Shown here piece after piece: positions 45,791 to 58,600 of a DNA stretch of 64,000 nt (within the stretch, counting starts at the first letter, position 1; each line of letters starts with the position of its first letter). The position numbers and the translations under genes are program-made. Source of the stretch: Phaseolus vulgaris (Eukaryota; Streptophyta; Magnoliopsida; Fabales; Fabaceae); the NCBI RefSeq assembly GCF_000499845.2, contig NC_023756.2, forward strand, positions 34,618,763 to 34,682,762, in the 5' to 3' direction. The notes under the pieces are model-generated. The model searched no databases, had not been told where the DNA came from, and saw only the letters and a list, made by a program, of their open reading frames with translations.

Positions 45791-47589
45791 ATCTTGATAA
45801 CACATAAGAACAAAAAAGTTTGTTTCTCCTACTCAGATTGGTGCCTAAATGGGTAATTTTGGCCAAGATAGTGAGTAAAACTATTGGCTTACATTGTTAC
45901 ATTTTGGCGCATTTTCTAAATTTTAAATTAAAATAGAATCAACTTAGCCTGAATTTAAAAGGAGAGATTAGGATAGTGTAGAAAATGACATTGATTAAGT
46001 AAGAATATGTACATTAGAGAAACAAGTATTATTACATTTTTTTCTCCCCGACCATTGTTCTGTAGGGATATAGGACATACATTGTATCAGTATTTCAATT
46101 GAGGGAATTCTTTGTTGCAAATATCAAAGCATATGCATGACAAGGAGGAGAGTTAGAAACAACAAATCTATAGGAGGCTAATTTTCCTCAATCAGGGGAA
46201 AACTACCCAAACAAAATCAAAAGGAAAGGCAAGGCCTATTGGACATTTGTGGAAAGAAAGCATTTTTTGGAACTTCAAACAAAGCATCAACAACATAAAA
46301 TGGAGACATAATCTAATTATCAAGCTTGTTAAATTGGATGACAGAGACTACACTTTTTATTGTTGTAATTGTTGTAAGGAGGGGTTAAGGACATCTTATT
46401 TATGTATACTTAATGCTCTATATAAAATAGTAGGAAGTTTGTATATGTTAGGAGGTAATGCAGGAGGGAGATGTCATTTTAATGACACAATTTTTTTTTC
46501 TTCTGTGTAATGATTGGGAGAATTTATTGCCTCATAAAAAAACAATAAATGCAGTATATGTTTTATCATCATCTAAATTAAAAATTATAAAATAGGTAGT
46601 CTTATTAAAAAAACATAAGTCATATATGTTTATTAAAATAAACTTATTTACATCCAAAATATTTTGACAGCTTGTGTAATGTAAGATTTATAAAAAAATA
46701 ATTATTCTAATCTATCTCCACTTAGTTGTAGATTTATTGATTTCAACTTTTTGTTATAATAATTTGAGGATTCTTTCTTCAATAAATAAGATTATGTTGG
46801 TAATAAATAAACTAAAAAATTAACCTATGATGTTTCTATATCAAACTGACATTTGATTAATTTTCATTACGAGAAAATATTATCTTCATGATTCCATTAT
46901 TATTTTGATTTTTATTAAGAAGTCATCTTTTAAACATAGAATTCAAATGTATAAAAAGTTATTTTCATTAGCAAACAAACATCAATGTTGTGTGTTCATT
47001 TGTAATCTTTGATCGAGTTAATTATATTTAATGTGAAGATATTTAATTTGATCAAAGCATCAAATTTACAAAAAAAATATATTAGAAGATGATACATACT
47101 GACATAGGAAATGGTAATTGAAAAAATAGTTGTGAGATTCTATGTTATTCTGAAAAAAAAAAGAATGTGAACTACATAAGAACTACTTGCACGTTCTTTG
47201 TCAACCTTTGAGAAGGAAGCAACTACATGTAAAGTTCTTGTGGTTAAGAATTAACAACAAAAGTCACAATAGTAGTGTGACGGACACCAAATACAAAGAA
47301 ATAGTTTCATCTTATGGAAAGATTGCGAAAAGTATATAGTAAATAAAATAATAACAAATAATTTAAAAAAGGCACCATATTTTAGAAGAAAAATAGTTAA
47401 GAGAAAAAAAATTATAGACAAAGAGATTTTATATGTTGTTCTTAGTTTCAAAGCAGCAATTACATCAACAATATGGAATTTTGGTCAATTGAGATATGAG
47501 AGTTGGGGCAAACACGGAGAATGAATATCTTTAAATGGAAGAAGATAGTGTTGGAGGACCTCAAATTAGGAATTACCAATACATCACTA
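45791..47589. other. Shared spacer up to copia 2
   Basis: Matches 12,211-12,564 plus 30,952-32,410, and passes through the empty copia 1 site at about 46,118. An 87-codon frame at 46,247-46,510 is disrupted in copy 1 and not recognised. Confidence 0.55.
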
Positions 47590-47594
47590 CATAA

Positions 47595-49355
47595 TGTTGG
47601 GTTTAATAGTGCCAAAGTTCAAGAGGGGGGGGGGGGGTGAATTGACCTTTTAAAACTTTCTCGCAGAAACAGTGTTTAACACAGTTTACAGAAAATAAAT
47701 CAATTTATGTGAAAATGAACAGATTTATTTCAGCACTGTTTTTGTTTGAAAAGCGTTTATACAGCAAGGTTAATCACAAGATTATGCAGATAGATTTTCC
47801 AGATGCACACACACTGATATTAGAACGAAAACCAGTGAAACACAAAACAGCAAACTTCAGTTTCAAGCAAGTGATTAAGGTTCAATTGATAGCATGCCAA
47901 TTAATTGAGTAACCTTTACAATCAACCTGTTCCAGTGACTTTTAACAAATTATAAGTGTTCTTCTTGAAACACACAGTTTTCCAGAAATTAAGAACAGTG
48001 AGTCACAGAACAGCAAGCTTTAATTTTAAGCAATTGTTTAAGGTTCAATTAATAGCTTTGACAGTTTCTTGAGCAACCTATCACAGTCAATTTGTTCCAG
48101 TGGCTTTTAACAAATTTTATATGTTCTTATCAGAATAAAAGAACTTTTCCAGAAATTAAGAACAGGATGAAACGAGCCCAGAAAGAACAGATTTATTATT
48201 GATTGAACAGATTTATTTCTTTGCTGTTTTAACAATTATGCAGAAACTTAATTGCAGAGATTGAGAGAGAATGAACACAGGGCAGTTATACTGGTTCACT
48301 CAACTGAGCTACATCCAGTCTTCACCTAAAACCAAGGTGAAATTCACTAAATCACAATACAAACAAACACAATTCCCACTGTTCTTGAAACCCACAAGAA
48401 CTTAGGTACTCTTGCTGAAAAAACCTATATCAGCTCACACACACTCTTCAAGAAAACCTATCAAGAAGAGTGTTCAACCAAACTGTTACAAGAAATGAGA
48501 AGTGAAACGAATACACCTGATTGAGGATACAAAGATCTGCCTTAAACTAGTAGGCAAGATTGCTAGAACAGTAGCAGCACCTCACACCAAGCTTTCGGAA
48601 CCAAACCTAGAACAAGCACTTTGTGATTTTCGAAATCTTTGAAGAACAAATGCTAATCCTTTGTAAACTCTTAATTCTCTGCTGTAAAAACTTGTTTTTG
48701 CAAATGTATGAACGATATTTAAACTCAGAAACAAGTTTTTCATTTTATAGAAAACCAACTTATAACAGAATTTTGAAAAATAGTTAAAGCTGTTATAAAA
48801 TGAACAGATTTATTTTCAAAAGCAGTTAGAGAATTTGTTAAGTGAGGAGACTTAGTCAACCATTCTGGTGCTGAGATAAAACTGAAAAACGTTTAAGCTA
48901 GATATGGCACCAGAAAAAAAAAAGAATCTATTCATTTACAGATGAACATATTTATTTTTCAAAACGAAAACAGAAAAGCTTAACTATTTGAAACACAGTC
49001 GTTTTGAAAGATAGAAGACTTAGTCAAAATACATGATGCACAAAATCTAATTTTCACAAGACTTAGCCAAGGCATCAGTGTAAAAATGAATCTGTATATT
49101 TAGAAAAGAACAGATTTATTTTTATGCAGTAAACGTGTTTTTTGTAAAACATGTGAAAAACAGCTTAAGAAAACTTATGCTTGTTCTTATCACATGGCCA
49201 GTGGTTATGAGGTGAGTTACTCAGCAAAAAGCCCACTCTTAGACAACCTCTAAGCACTACCTAAGACACACTTAAAGCAAAGCAATATACACATGAAATA
49301 TACATAGAAGTCTTCATCAAACACAATCTTGAAGGGGCAGCAACCATCTTCAACA
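47595..49355 (-). repeat. Copia 2 3' LTR (left)
   Basis: tgttgggttt...atcttcaaca. Contains a run of 13 G (47,625-47,637; 7 G in the other LTR) and several gaacagatttattt motifs (for example 47,717, 48,188, 48,207, 48,803, 49,123). Confidence 0.95.
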
Positions 49356-49370
49356 ATCTCCCCCTGTTTG
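49356..49370 (-). promoter_or_regulatory. Copia 2 polypurine tract
   Basis: Minus-strand caaacagggggagat directly before the 3' LTR. Confidence 0.8.
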
Positions 49371-49710
49371 ATGGAGACAAATCCCCATAGCTAAACTCAT
49401 AGCTTTGTTGCTTTAAGCACCTGCACTGCACCAGATTTTAAACCAGAAAAAAAACAACAACATTGCATAGTATGAGAAATGGTTTTAAGGTGCAAAATTA
49501 AATCCCTGTTTCAGCTAGCTTCACCTAGCATGGTGAGCTATTTTTCAGCAGCTATTTTTCTCCCCCTTTGGATTCATCAAACAGCATATAAGCATAGGGA
49601 AAACAAATATGAAACAGAAATCATAACCATAATAGTCTAGAAAATAAAACCGTATTGTTTACCATTACAAACATTTGAAAGCTGATAAAGAAAGCATTAA
49701 AAACAGATGA
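49371..49710. other. Copia 2 3' untranslated region
   Basis: Between the accessory ORF and PPT. A/T-rich with no gene seen. Confidence 0.6.
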
Positions 49711-50880
49711 CTACTGATCCTTGTAGTAAAGCTCTGCAAGTTGTGCCTGAACCCCTTCAATCTGATCATCAAGGTGTTGAAACCTTGCATGAGTAGTATC
49801 AAAGTATGCCCTTTGTTTTGCAGACATTACATCAAGACGATACAACACTTGCCTTTCAAACATAGACATTGGTTCTCCTCGGTATTCTAGAGCTTGATAG
49901 GCAACTATGGCATTTGGAACAACTTCCTCATGCACAGACTTGGTAGCAGGTGAGTCATCATGCATAGGAGCAGCTTCATCGTCATCCTCATTGTGGAGGT
50001 TTGATGCCTCATGTTCTGCTTGAGGGTCCTTCCCTTTGAGAACCACCCACTTGTCCTCAATTTTGTGAAAACCCATTTTGGTGAGAGTTGAAGTATCAAT
50101 CTTACTTACAGCCTTGATAAGGTCGTTTCTCTCATTTGTAACATCAATACCAAAGTAATCAATCAATATGGAAACAATTATAGCATAGGGAAATCGGTAA
50201 TCAGCCAACTTTTTTTATTTGAGCATGTGTTCATTGATAATGAAAACCCAGTTTACCTTAATCTGGTTCATGATGCAATATAGGAGAATGAGATCCTCTT
50301 CATGTAAGACAGCATGGTTTGTCCCTCTTGGAATAAGTTGCCATGCTATGATGTAGGCAACTAGACGTGGAGTGAGGTTCAAATGCCCTGCATGGAACCT
50401 GCTTATACTCTCTGTAGGATTCCTCACGCAACTCTTATAATATTGCAGCTTGTTGAATTCTGAAATTCCACTGGTATTTCCCTTTCCTACTTTCAATCCA
50501 GCATATTTTATTCCAGCCACAGAGTTCCACACCTCACTTGTGATCTTCATCTTAATTCCTTTCACATAAGAAACAACATTCTTCCCATCCAATGTGAGGT
50601 TAGTGTAAAACACCTTAACCAAGTCAGGATATACATTACCCGTTAATTCTAGCAGCTTTTTCAGTTTCTGGTGCTTCAACACAGCCCTTGTTTCTACCAG
50701 TTTTTCAGATTTCAGCCAGTTGAAATCCAGCACCTTGGGTATGTTGATCTGCTTCCTGCTTGTCTCGTGAATGTAGGCATTGATGCCTTCTTCATTTCCA
50801 GCGAACCAACCTTCTAGTACACCTTGAGAGGTGGTTTGCTTTCCCTTGCCTTTCTGTTTTTGTCTTGAAGACGAAGCCAT
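49711..50880 (-). pseudogene. Copia 2 accessory ORF (one stop)
   Basis: Homologue of the 400-aa ORF of copia 1: GVLEGWFAGNEEGINAYIHE, FNWLKSEKLVETRAV, GNVYPDLVKVFYTNLTLDGK, WNSVAGIKYAGL, AWQLIPRGTNHAVL, then DYRFPYAIIVSILIDYFGI. The acidic linker and C-terminal MSMFERQVLYRLDVM with a likely coiled coil match as well. A single TAA (50,217-50,215) splits it into 221 and 165 codons in one frame. The two copies differ substantially in sequence but keep the same architecture, which points to past selection on the protein. No membrane segment or signal peptide. Role unknown. Confidence 0.8.
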
Positions 50881-51288
50881 GGTTGAACCAAAAAATATCT
50901 CTTGTTTCTAATGGTGAGAATCAAAGAGAGGCAGCCAATGTGGATAGCAAATATTCACACAGATTTATAGCAGAATAAATGGATTGATATGGCAGTTATG
51001 AGTGGATATGCATGAAGATTTTATGCTCTGAATTTGTGCAGAGAATCTTTGAAAATATGCACCAAATATTTAGGGTCACGATGTATACACTCAAACCTTT
51101 ATTGAGCACCCAAACCATCAAATCGGTTACATAACCATGACCAAAAACCGTCAAAGGTACAGAGGTTAATGCCCACTAGGTCAGTCAAGCAGTCAAAGAT
51201 CAAAATTTCTCTTTCCTAGTCATCAATGCATATCAGTGCAGAAAATAAACACATTCAATTGCGAATAAACAGATTTATTTTTTCACTG
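50881..51288. other. Spacer between copia 2 pol and accessory ORF
   Basis: Non-coding. Contains an aacagatttatttt motif at about 51,267. It may hold the splice or subgenomic signals for the accessory ORF, but none was identified. Confidence 0.5.
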
Positions 51289-53211
51289 CTAGGTACAATT
51301 GACATTTATAATACCCAATTCATTAAGCAGAAAATTAAACCTATCTTTGGCTAATGGTTTTGTGAACAAATCAGCAAGTTGTAAATCAGTACCAATGAAC
51401 TTAATATCACATGTTCCATTAGATATGTGTTCCCTTAGAAAATGATGCCTAATTTCAATGTGTTTGGTTCTTGAATGCATGACAGGATTTTTGGTTAAGT
51501 TGATTGCACTTGTATTATCACACAGCAGAGGTATATGGTTAAGTAAGATACCAAAATCATTTAATTGCTGTCTTAGCCATATAGTTTGAGCACAACAACT
51601 CCCTGCTGCAATGTATTCTGCTTCAGCAGTGGAGAGAGCTACACAAACTTGCTTTTTGCATTGCCATGAGATCAAGCTTGATCCTAGCAAATGACAGGTT
51701 CCACTTGTGCTCTTCCTATCAATTTTGCAACCTGCAAAATCTGAATCAGAATATCCAGTTAAACTTAATGAAATATTACCTAGATACCACAAGCCAACTT
51801 CTTTAGTTCCTTGCAAATACTTCAAAATCCTTTTGACAGCATTGTAGTGTAATTCTTTAGGAGCAGATTGAAACCTTGCACACATGCACACTGCAAACAT
51901 TATGTCTGGCCTGCTGGAAGTGAGATACAGTAGTGATCCTATGAGTCCTCTGTATTTGGTTTCATCAACAGAAATTCCAGCTTCATCATGATCCAAATGA
52001 CAGCTTGTTGAGAAGGGTGTGCTGATTGGTTTACACTTGTCCATTTCAAATTTCTTCAGCAGATCCTTGCAATACTTAGCTTGACTTAAGAAAATGCCAT
52101 CCTTGAGTTGTTTGACCTGCAAGCCTAGAAAATAGTTCAACTCACCCATCATTGACATTTCAAACTTACTCTTCATGACTTTCATGAAAGCTTCACACAA
52201 TTCTCCATTGTTTGATCCAAAAATGATATCATCCACATATACTTGTACTAGAATTGAGTCATCTGCTTTCTTCTTAATGAACAAGGTCTTATCTGATGTG
52301 TCTCTGTCATAGCCTTGTGAGGTGAGAAAATCACTTAGCCTCTCATACCATTGCCTAGGAGCTTGCTTGAGTCCATAGAGAGCCTTTTGGAGTTTGAACA
52401 CATATTCTGGATGTTGATGGTCTTCAAAACCTGGTGGTTGTGAAACAAATACCTCTTCATTTATATAACCATTTAGAAAGGCACTCTTCACATCCATTTG
52501 AAATAGCTTGAACCCTTTGATGCAGGAGAAGGCAAGCAGCAATCTAACTGCTTCTAACCGAGCCACTGGTGCATAGGTCTCATCATAGTCTATCCCTTCT
52601 TCTTGATTGTACCCTTTAGCTACAAGCCTAGCCTTGTTTCTGGTGATCACTCCATGCTCATCCATCTTGTTTCTAAATACCCATTTTGTCCCAATTATAT
52701 TCATCTCAGGTATTCTAGGTACAAGAGTCCAGACCTCATTAAGAACAAATTGATTCAGTTCCTCTTGCATAGCTAAAATCCAGTTGCTGTCCTTGAGAGC
52801 TTCATTCAAATTCTTGGGTTCAACTTGAGATACAAAGGCCATTGCTTCACAGAAATTATTCAAGGATTTTCTAGTTGACACTCCTTTCTCAATGTTCCTA
52901 ATGACATTATCAAGGGTTAAATCTCTTGGGGTTTTCCACTCTTTTGGCAAACCTGCAGCTGCATTAGATTCTTGTATAGCATGTGTATCAGCAGTATCAA
53001 AATGAATCGATTCATTTTGATTTAAAACAGATTTAAATTCATTACTGTCAAGGTCATCAACAGCAGTTTTAGATATGCTATGATCAGTTTCATCAAAAAC
53101 AACATGCATTGATTCTTCTACTATAAGCAACCTTTTATTGAAGACTCTATATGCATGACCATTCAAAGCATAACCAATGTGCACACCTTCATCAGATTTA
53201 GCATCAAACTT
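51289..53211 (-). pseudogene. Copia 2 pol: reverse transcriptase and RNase H
   Basis: The longest open stretch of the element (631 codons). [66 protein letters not shown] and the catalytic YVDD in [12 protein letters not shown]. RNase [55 protein letters not shown], ending [13 protein letters not shown]. Both domains are complete with catalytic residues present. The real pol frame enters from the integrase side; a single-base loss near 53,212 separates them, so the apparent start at 53,184 is not a true start. Confidence 0.92.
52999..53018. repeat. Perfect 20-bp palindrome in copia 2 pol
   Basis: Arms aaaatgaatc / gattcatttt. It lies in the variable linker between integrase and RT. Confidence 0.95.
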
Positions 53212-54125
53212 ACAAGATTTTCTTTGCCATTATTCAATACAAAACATTTACATCCAAATACCCTAAGGTGGCTCACACTAGGTTTTCTGCCCTTATACAG
53301 TTCATATGGGGTTTTCTTAAGAATTGGTCTTATTAAGGTCCTATTTAACACATAAGCTGCAGTATAAACTGCATCAGCCCAAAAATACTTAGGAAGCTTA
53401 GATTCATTTAACATAGTTCTAGCTAGTTTCTCTAATGATCTATTTTTCCTTTCAACTACACCATTTTGTTGGGGTGTCCTAGGGGCTGAAAAGGTATGCG
53501 CTATCCCATGCTTCTCACAGAACGTCTCAAACTTAGCATTTTGAAACTCTCCCCCATGATCACTTCGAATTGATTTTATGCAACAACCATTTTCATTTTG
53601 CAGAATTTTTGCTAATCTCTTAAAGGCAGTGTAAGCATCATGTTTATGTGCAAGAAATAGAGTCCATGTAAATCTAGAGTAATCATCCACAACAACTAAA
53701 GCATACAAATTTCCAGCCAAGCTAGCAACTCTAGATGGACCAAATGAGTCCATATGTAACACATCCAATGGATTTTTTGTAGAGACAATATCCTTTAACT
53801 TGAAAGAGGATTTGATTTGTTTACCTTTCACACAAGCATCACAAAGCCTGTTGTCCTGAAATTTAATGTTAGGTAAACCAGAAACTAAATCTTTAGATTT
53901 CAATTTATTCAAGTGATTTGTATGTATGTGAGCTAACCTCCTGTGCCACAGCCAACACTCATCACTTCTGGACAACAAACACTCATTTGAAGAGTTAGTT
54001 TCCATGATATTCAGCAGATATATGTTATTCACTCTCTTACCAGTAAACAGTACCTTACTAGATGAATTACTTGAGATTGTGCAGCCTTTTGACCCAAAGT
54101 TCACCTTGTATCCTTTGTCACAAAG
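53212..54125 (-). pseudogene. Copia 2 pol: integrase
   Basis: Zinc-binding GAG-pre-integrase region (WLWHRRLAHIHTNHL, CDACVKGKQ) followed by the catalytic core: LHMDSFGP (first D), VVDDYSRFTW, SIRSDHGGEF (second D) and PRTPQQNGVVERKN (E). Then YTAAYVLNR and the C-terminal SHLRVFGCKCF. Upstream, TAG at 54,128-54,126 interrupts where copia pol normally has Gln. Downstream, a single-base loss near 53,212 shifts the frame. Confidence 0.92.
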
Positions 54126-54386
54126 CTAACTTATGCTGAGAAGACTATGCTTGAGTCCTTCTACATACAACACATTCTCAATGGTTGTTGAGTTTCCTGT
54201 TCCAACAGTGCCTCTGCCCAAAATCCTCCCTCGGTTATTATCACCATAGGTTACATGTCCTTCTGCTTTGAGCTTCAAGCTAGTAAACTTTGTAAGATCT
54301 CCAGTCATATGCTTGGAACAACCACTGTCCAAGTACCACTGATTTTTCTTGCTGCCAATCTGCAAAACAGAATAAAAATGATACAA
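54126..54386 (-). pseudogene. Copia 2 pol: protease
   Basis: Aspartic protease with WYLDSGCSKHMTGD (DSG active site), YGDNNRGRILGRGTVG and VLYVEGLKHSLLSIS. It is in a different frame from the end of gag (gag frame ends with TAA at 54,423-54,421), so a one-base change or frameshift lies between 54,420 and 54,387. It ends in the TAG before integrase. Confidence 0.88.
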
Positions 54387-54420
54387 ATGGTACCCTTTTC
54401 AGTATAGGGTCCAACACAGA

Positions 54421-56085
54421 TTAAAACCTTCTCTTTGGTAGCCATTTTGCTAAATTCTTAGGAACAAGATGCTTTCTAGCAATGCAAGACCTAGATGTAT
54501 GACCAGATTTCATGCAGTAAAAACAGGTTGCATGAGATGCCTTTTTGCCACTGTTAAAAGCTGAAAAAACTGATTTTGCTGGAACAAAAAAACTTGAAAG
54601 CTTTTTGACATTGGTTACATTTCCAGGGGTATAACCAAGTCCATTTTTATTGAAAACAGCATTCTGTGAGCCAAGGAGAGACTCGAGGTTTTCTCTTCCC
54701 TTGGTGAAATTGGAAAGGGTTTTCAGCAAATACTCCACTTGTTTTTCCAATTTTTAGCAGGTTTCACAGGTTTTAATAGAGGCATGCAAGCATGTTAGTT
54801 CAAGGCTTACCAAATCTGTTTTGGCTTTATGCAATTCTTCCTCAAGTGATTTTACTTTAGGTGCAAGCACATTATTTACCTTTTGCAGCTTATTGCATAT
54901 TACAGCTAGCCTATTTGCTTCATCATGAGTTTCCTTGAAAGCAGCAAGCAATTGATCATAGTTATCTGAATCCACAGAGAAATCACTTACTGAATCAGAG
55001 ATTGACTCCTCATCCTTCATCATGAAGCACAGATTATCTTCCTCATCTTCTGTTGAAGAGCTGCTGGTTGAAGATACTTCATTTTCCTCCCATGAGATGT
55101 AAGCTCTTCTTCCCTTGTTCCTTTCAAATTTCTTGCTGGTAGATTTGTCCTTTGCTTGATTGTCTGGACAATCTGTTTTGATATGCCCTGTTTTGCCACA
55201 GCCAAAGCAAGTATATTTAGAGGAATTTGAATCATTGGGTTTAGGATACCTTCTTTTCTGCTGGTTCCTATTTCTACTTTTCTTCCTCAGGAATTTGCTG
55301 AATCTTTTTGTAAGAAGGCTGATTGTGTCATCATCTTCAGCATCTTCTTTTTCCTCCTTGATCTCATCCAGTTCAGTTGCTTTCAGTGCAAGACCTTTGA
55401 GTTTTCTCTCTGTTGTTTCCTGCTCTTTGAGTCTTTTGAGCTCTAGCTCATGCTCCATCAGCTTTCCAAACAGTGCAACAGTTCCCAGCTTTGACAGATC
55501 ATGGCTTTCAGATATGGCAGTCACCTTTGGTTGCCAGCTTCTGTCGAGGCACTTCAATATCTTTATGTTGAGTTCCTCTCTATCAAATTCTTTTCCCAAA
55601 CCAGTGAGGTGATTCACAATATGGGTGAACCTTTTCTGCGCATCAGCAATGCTCTCCTCGGGTTGCATTCTGAACAGTTCATATTCTTGGATGAGAGCAT
55701 GTTTTCTTGACCTCTTCACATCTTCAGTGCCCTCATGAGTGACTTCTAAGACTTCCCACATCTCCTTAGCTGACTTACATTGGGATATCCTGAAGAACTC
55801 ATCCATTGTCAATGCAGAGGTTATGAAGTTCTTGGCCACAAGATCATGTTGAGCCTTCCTCCTTTCGGTCTCATTCCATTCTGATCTTGGCTTTACCACT
55901 TCTTCATCCTTGACAACCTGCATTGGCACATAAGGTCCATTGACCACAGCTTCCCAAATTAATGCATCAATAGATTCCATGAAAATTCTCATTCTAACTT
56001 TCCAAAATGCATAATTCATTCCATTGAACATAGGTGGTCTATTAACAGCAGATCCTTCAGCAAAAAGCACATTAAACTCAGACAT
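54421..56085 (-). pseudogene. Copia 2 gag (one internal stop)
   Basis: Starts at the ATG at 56,085 (MSEFNVLFAEGSAVNRPPMF), 47 bp after the PBS. UBN2-type Gag: GMNYAFWKVRMRIFMESID, SAKEMWEVLEVTHEG, LIQEYELFRMQPEESIADAQ, LNIKILKCLDRSWQPKVTAI. First knuckle CFGCGKTGHIKTDC, acidic Ser-rich stretch, coiled coil (ANRLAVICNKLQKVN), then second knuckle CFYCMKSGHTSRSC near 54,500. A TAA at 54,756-54,754 interrupts the coiled coil, with the same frame open on both sides. Apart from that it is full length. Confidence 0.9.
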
Positions 56086-56119
56086 TATTACAAACAAACT
56101 TGATTAAAATACAAGTCCT

Positions 56120-56133
56120 AGCTCTTGATACCA
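56120..56133 (-). promoter_or_regulatory. Copia 2 primer-binding site
   Basis: Minus-strand tggtatcaagagct, two bases inside the 5' LTR; tRNA-iMet type with one extra A. Confidence 0.85.
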
Positions 56134-56135
56134 AT

Positions 56136-57910
56136 TGTTGGGTTTAATAGTGCCAAAGTTCAAGAGGGGGGGTGAATTGACCTTTTAAAACTTTCTCGCA
56201 GAAACAGTGTTTAACACAGTTTACAGAAAATAAATCGATTTATGTGAAAATGAACAGATTTATTTCAGCACTGTTTTTGTTTGAAAAGCGTTTATACAGC
56301 AAGGTTAATCACAAGATTATGCAGATAGATTTTCCAGATGCACACACACTGATATTAGAACGAAAACCAGTGAAACACAAAACAGCAAACTTCAGTTTCA
56401 AGCAAGTGATTAAGGTTCAATTGATAGCATGCCAATTAATTGAGTAACCTTTACAATCAAACCTGTTCCAGTGACTTTTAACAAATTATAAGTGTTCTTC
56501 TTGAAACACACAGTTTTCCAGAAATTAAGAACAGTGAATCACAGAACAGCAAGCTTTAATTTTAAGCAATTGTTTAAGGTTTAATTAATAGCTTTGACAG
56601 TTTCTTGAGCAACCTATCACAGTCAATCTGTTCCAGTGGCTTTTAACAAATTTTATATGTTCTTATCAGAATAAAACAACTTTTCCAGAAATTAAGAACA
56701 GGATGAAACGAGCCCAGAAAGAACAGATTTATTATTGATTGAACAGATTTATTTCTTTGCTGTTTTAACAATTATGCAGAAACTTAATTGCAGAGATTGA
56801 GAGAGAATGAACACAGGGCAGTTATACTGGTTCACTCAACTGAGCTACATCCAGTCTTCACCTAAAACCAAGGTGAAATTCACTAAATCACAATACAAAC
56901 AAACACAATTCCCACTGTTCTTGAAACCCACAAGAACTTAGGTACTCTTGCTGAAAAAACCTATATCAGCTCACACACACTCTTCAAGAAAACCTATCAA
57001 GAAGAGTGTTCAATCAAACTGTTACAAGAAATGAGAAGTGAAACGAATACACCTGATTGAGGATACAAAGATCTGCCTTAAACTAGTAGGCAAGATTGCT
57101 AGAACAGTAGCAACACCTCACACCAAGCTTTCGGAACCAAACCAAGAACAAGCACTTTGTGATTTTCGAAATCTTTGAAGAACAAATGCTAATCCTTTGT
57201 AAACTCTTAATTCTCTGCTGTCAAAACTTGTTTTTGCAAATGTATGAACGATATTTAAACTCAGAAACAAGTTTTTCATTTTATAGAAAATCAACTTATA
57301 ACAGAATTTTGAAAAACAGTTAAAGCTGTTATAAAATGAACAGATTGAAAATAAAATGAACAGATTTATTTTCAAAAGCAGTTAGAGAATTTGTTAAGTG
57401 AGGAGACTTAGTCAACCATTCTGGTGCTGAGATAAAACTGAAAAACGTTTAAGCTAGATATGGCACCAGAGACAAAAAGAATCTATTCATTTACAGATGA
57501 ACAGATTTATTTTTCAAAACGAAAACAGAAAAGCTTAACTATTTGAAACACAGTCGTTTTGAAAGATAGAAGACTTAGTCAAAATACATGATGCACAAAA
57601 TCTAATTTTCACAAGACTTAGCCAAGGCATTAGTGTAAAAATGAATCTGTTTATTTAGAAAAGAACAAATTTATTTTTATGCAGTAAACGTGTTTTTTGT
57701 AAAACATGTGAAAAACAGCTTAAGAAAACTTATGCTTGTTCTTATCACATGGCCAGAGGTTATGAGGTGAGTTACTCAGCAAAAAGCCCACTCTTAGACA
57801 ACCTCTAAGCACTACCTAAGACACACTTAAAGCAAAGCAAAATACACATGAAATGTACATAGAAGTCTTCATCAAACACAATCTTGAAGGGGCAGCAACC
57901 ATCTTCAACA
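56136..57910 (-). repeat. Copia 2 5' LTR (right)
   Basis: 1,775 bp. It has an extra gaacagatt-gaaaataaaat unit (about 57,338-57,357) and a shorter G run than the left LTR. A perfect ataaatcgatttat palindrome lies at about 56,229; the left LTR has one change there. Confidence 0.95.
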
Positions 57911-57956
57911 CATAGGAATAAGAAGAAGATGAGGTTGTGGGGGAAGGAAGCTCTAT

Positions 57957-58336
57957 TTGCCCAAATCTGCATACAATATCATTCAAGCCATAAAAATTGG
58001 TGAAATCCAACCACATGGTACATTGAACAAGCTCTTGACCTACAAAGTCCCTCCAAAGGCTTTGTGCCTCTCTTTGAAGCTATTTTGGAATAGACTCCTA
58101 ACTAAGGATAATTTAAAAAAGCCCAATATATTACTCCCTCCAAACTAGCTATTGTGCCCTTTTTGAAACTCCAGTGATGAATCAACTAAACATATTTTCT
58201 TCACTTGCAACAAATCCTATGAAGTATGGAATATCAATTAAAGATGGGTGGAGTTGAGTAAGGTTCTACATTGTTATGTCATACAACCTTTTGTGAATCA
58301 TAATGGTGGGATTGGTAAAGTTAAGAATTTGGATTG
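57957..58336 (+). pseudogene. LINE zf-RVT relic, copy 2, 5' part
   Basis: Same frame as 32,455: PPKALCLSLKLFWNRLLTKDNL, then stops and the SSDESTKHIFFTCNKSYEVWN region. Continues the array unit right after copia 2. Confidence 0.65.
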
Positions 58337-58600
58337 AAAAAGATTGTGTTTGTTATTATTTGGAGCATTTATAGAATGAAAAGAATATGTGTTCAAAGAT
58401 AAAATTTTAATGGTTATTCAAGACATTAAATATCTATGTAGGCGTGAAGTATTACGTTAAATAATAAAGATTGTCCTTCATTTTCATTTTGGGATAGCAA
58501 TCATGAAACATGCCTTCAAAGGATATAAGGTGTTGGAGTTTCATTTATAAGTTTGTGTTGTTCTTGAGGTACTACGCAACAACATATGACATTTAACACT
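58337..58600 (+). pseudogene. LINE relic, copy 2, 3' part (broken)
   Basis: Corresponds to the 81-codon frame at 60,340-60,585 but is interrupted by point changes. Confidence 0.55.

Larger units (their letters stand above)
47595..57910 (-). mobile_element. SIRE-like Ty1/copia element 2 (near-complete)
   Basis: A 10,316-bp element with LTRs of 1,761 and 1,775 bp. Target copies are cataa (47,590-47,594) and catag (57,911-57,915); array copy 1 shows the empty site (acataggaataag, about 32,411). On the minus strand: 5' LTR, iMet-type PBS, gag, protease, integrase, RT, RNase H, accessory ORF, PPT, 3' LTR. The integrase-before-RT order proves Ty1/copia; size, PBS and the ORF after pol fit the SIRE/Maximus group. 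The LTRs differ at roughly 1.3% of sites plus two indels. All parts are present, but pol is interrupted. Confidence 0.94.

Noticed and set aside
46247..46510. 87-codon ORF with several Cys
   Set aside because: Frame not kept in copy 1 (about 31,080-31,340); no recognisable domain.
54350..54430. Intron-like segment between copia 2 gag and protease (aag|gtttta...ttctgttttgcag|att)
   Set aside because: Removing it does not put the DSG protease in frame with gag; a one-base change is the simpler explanation.
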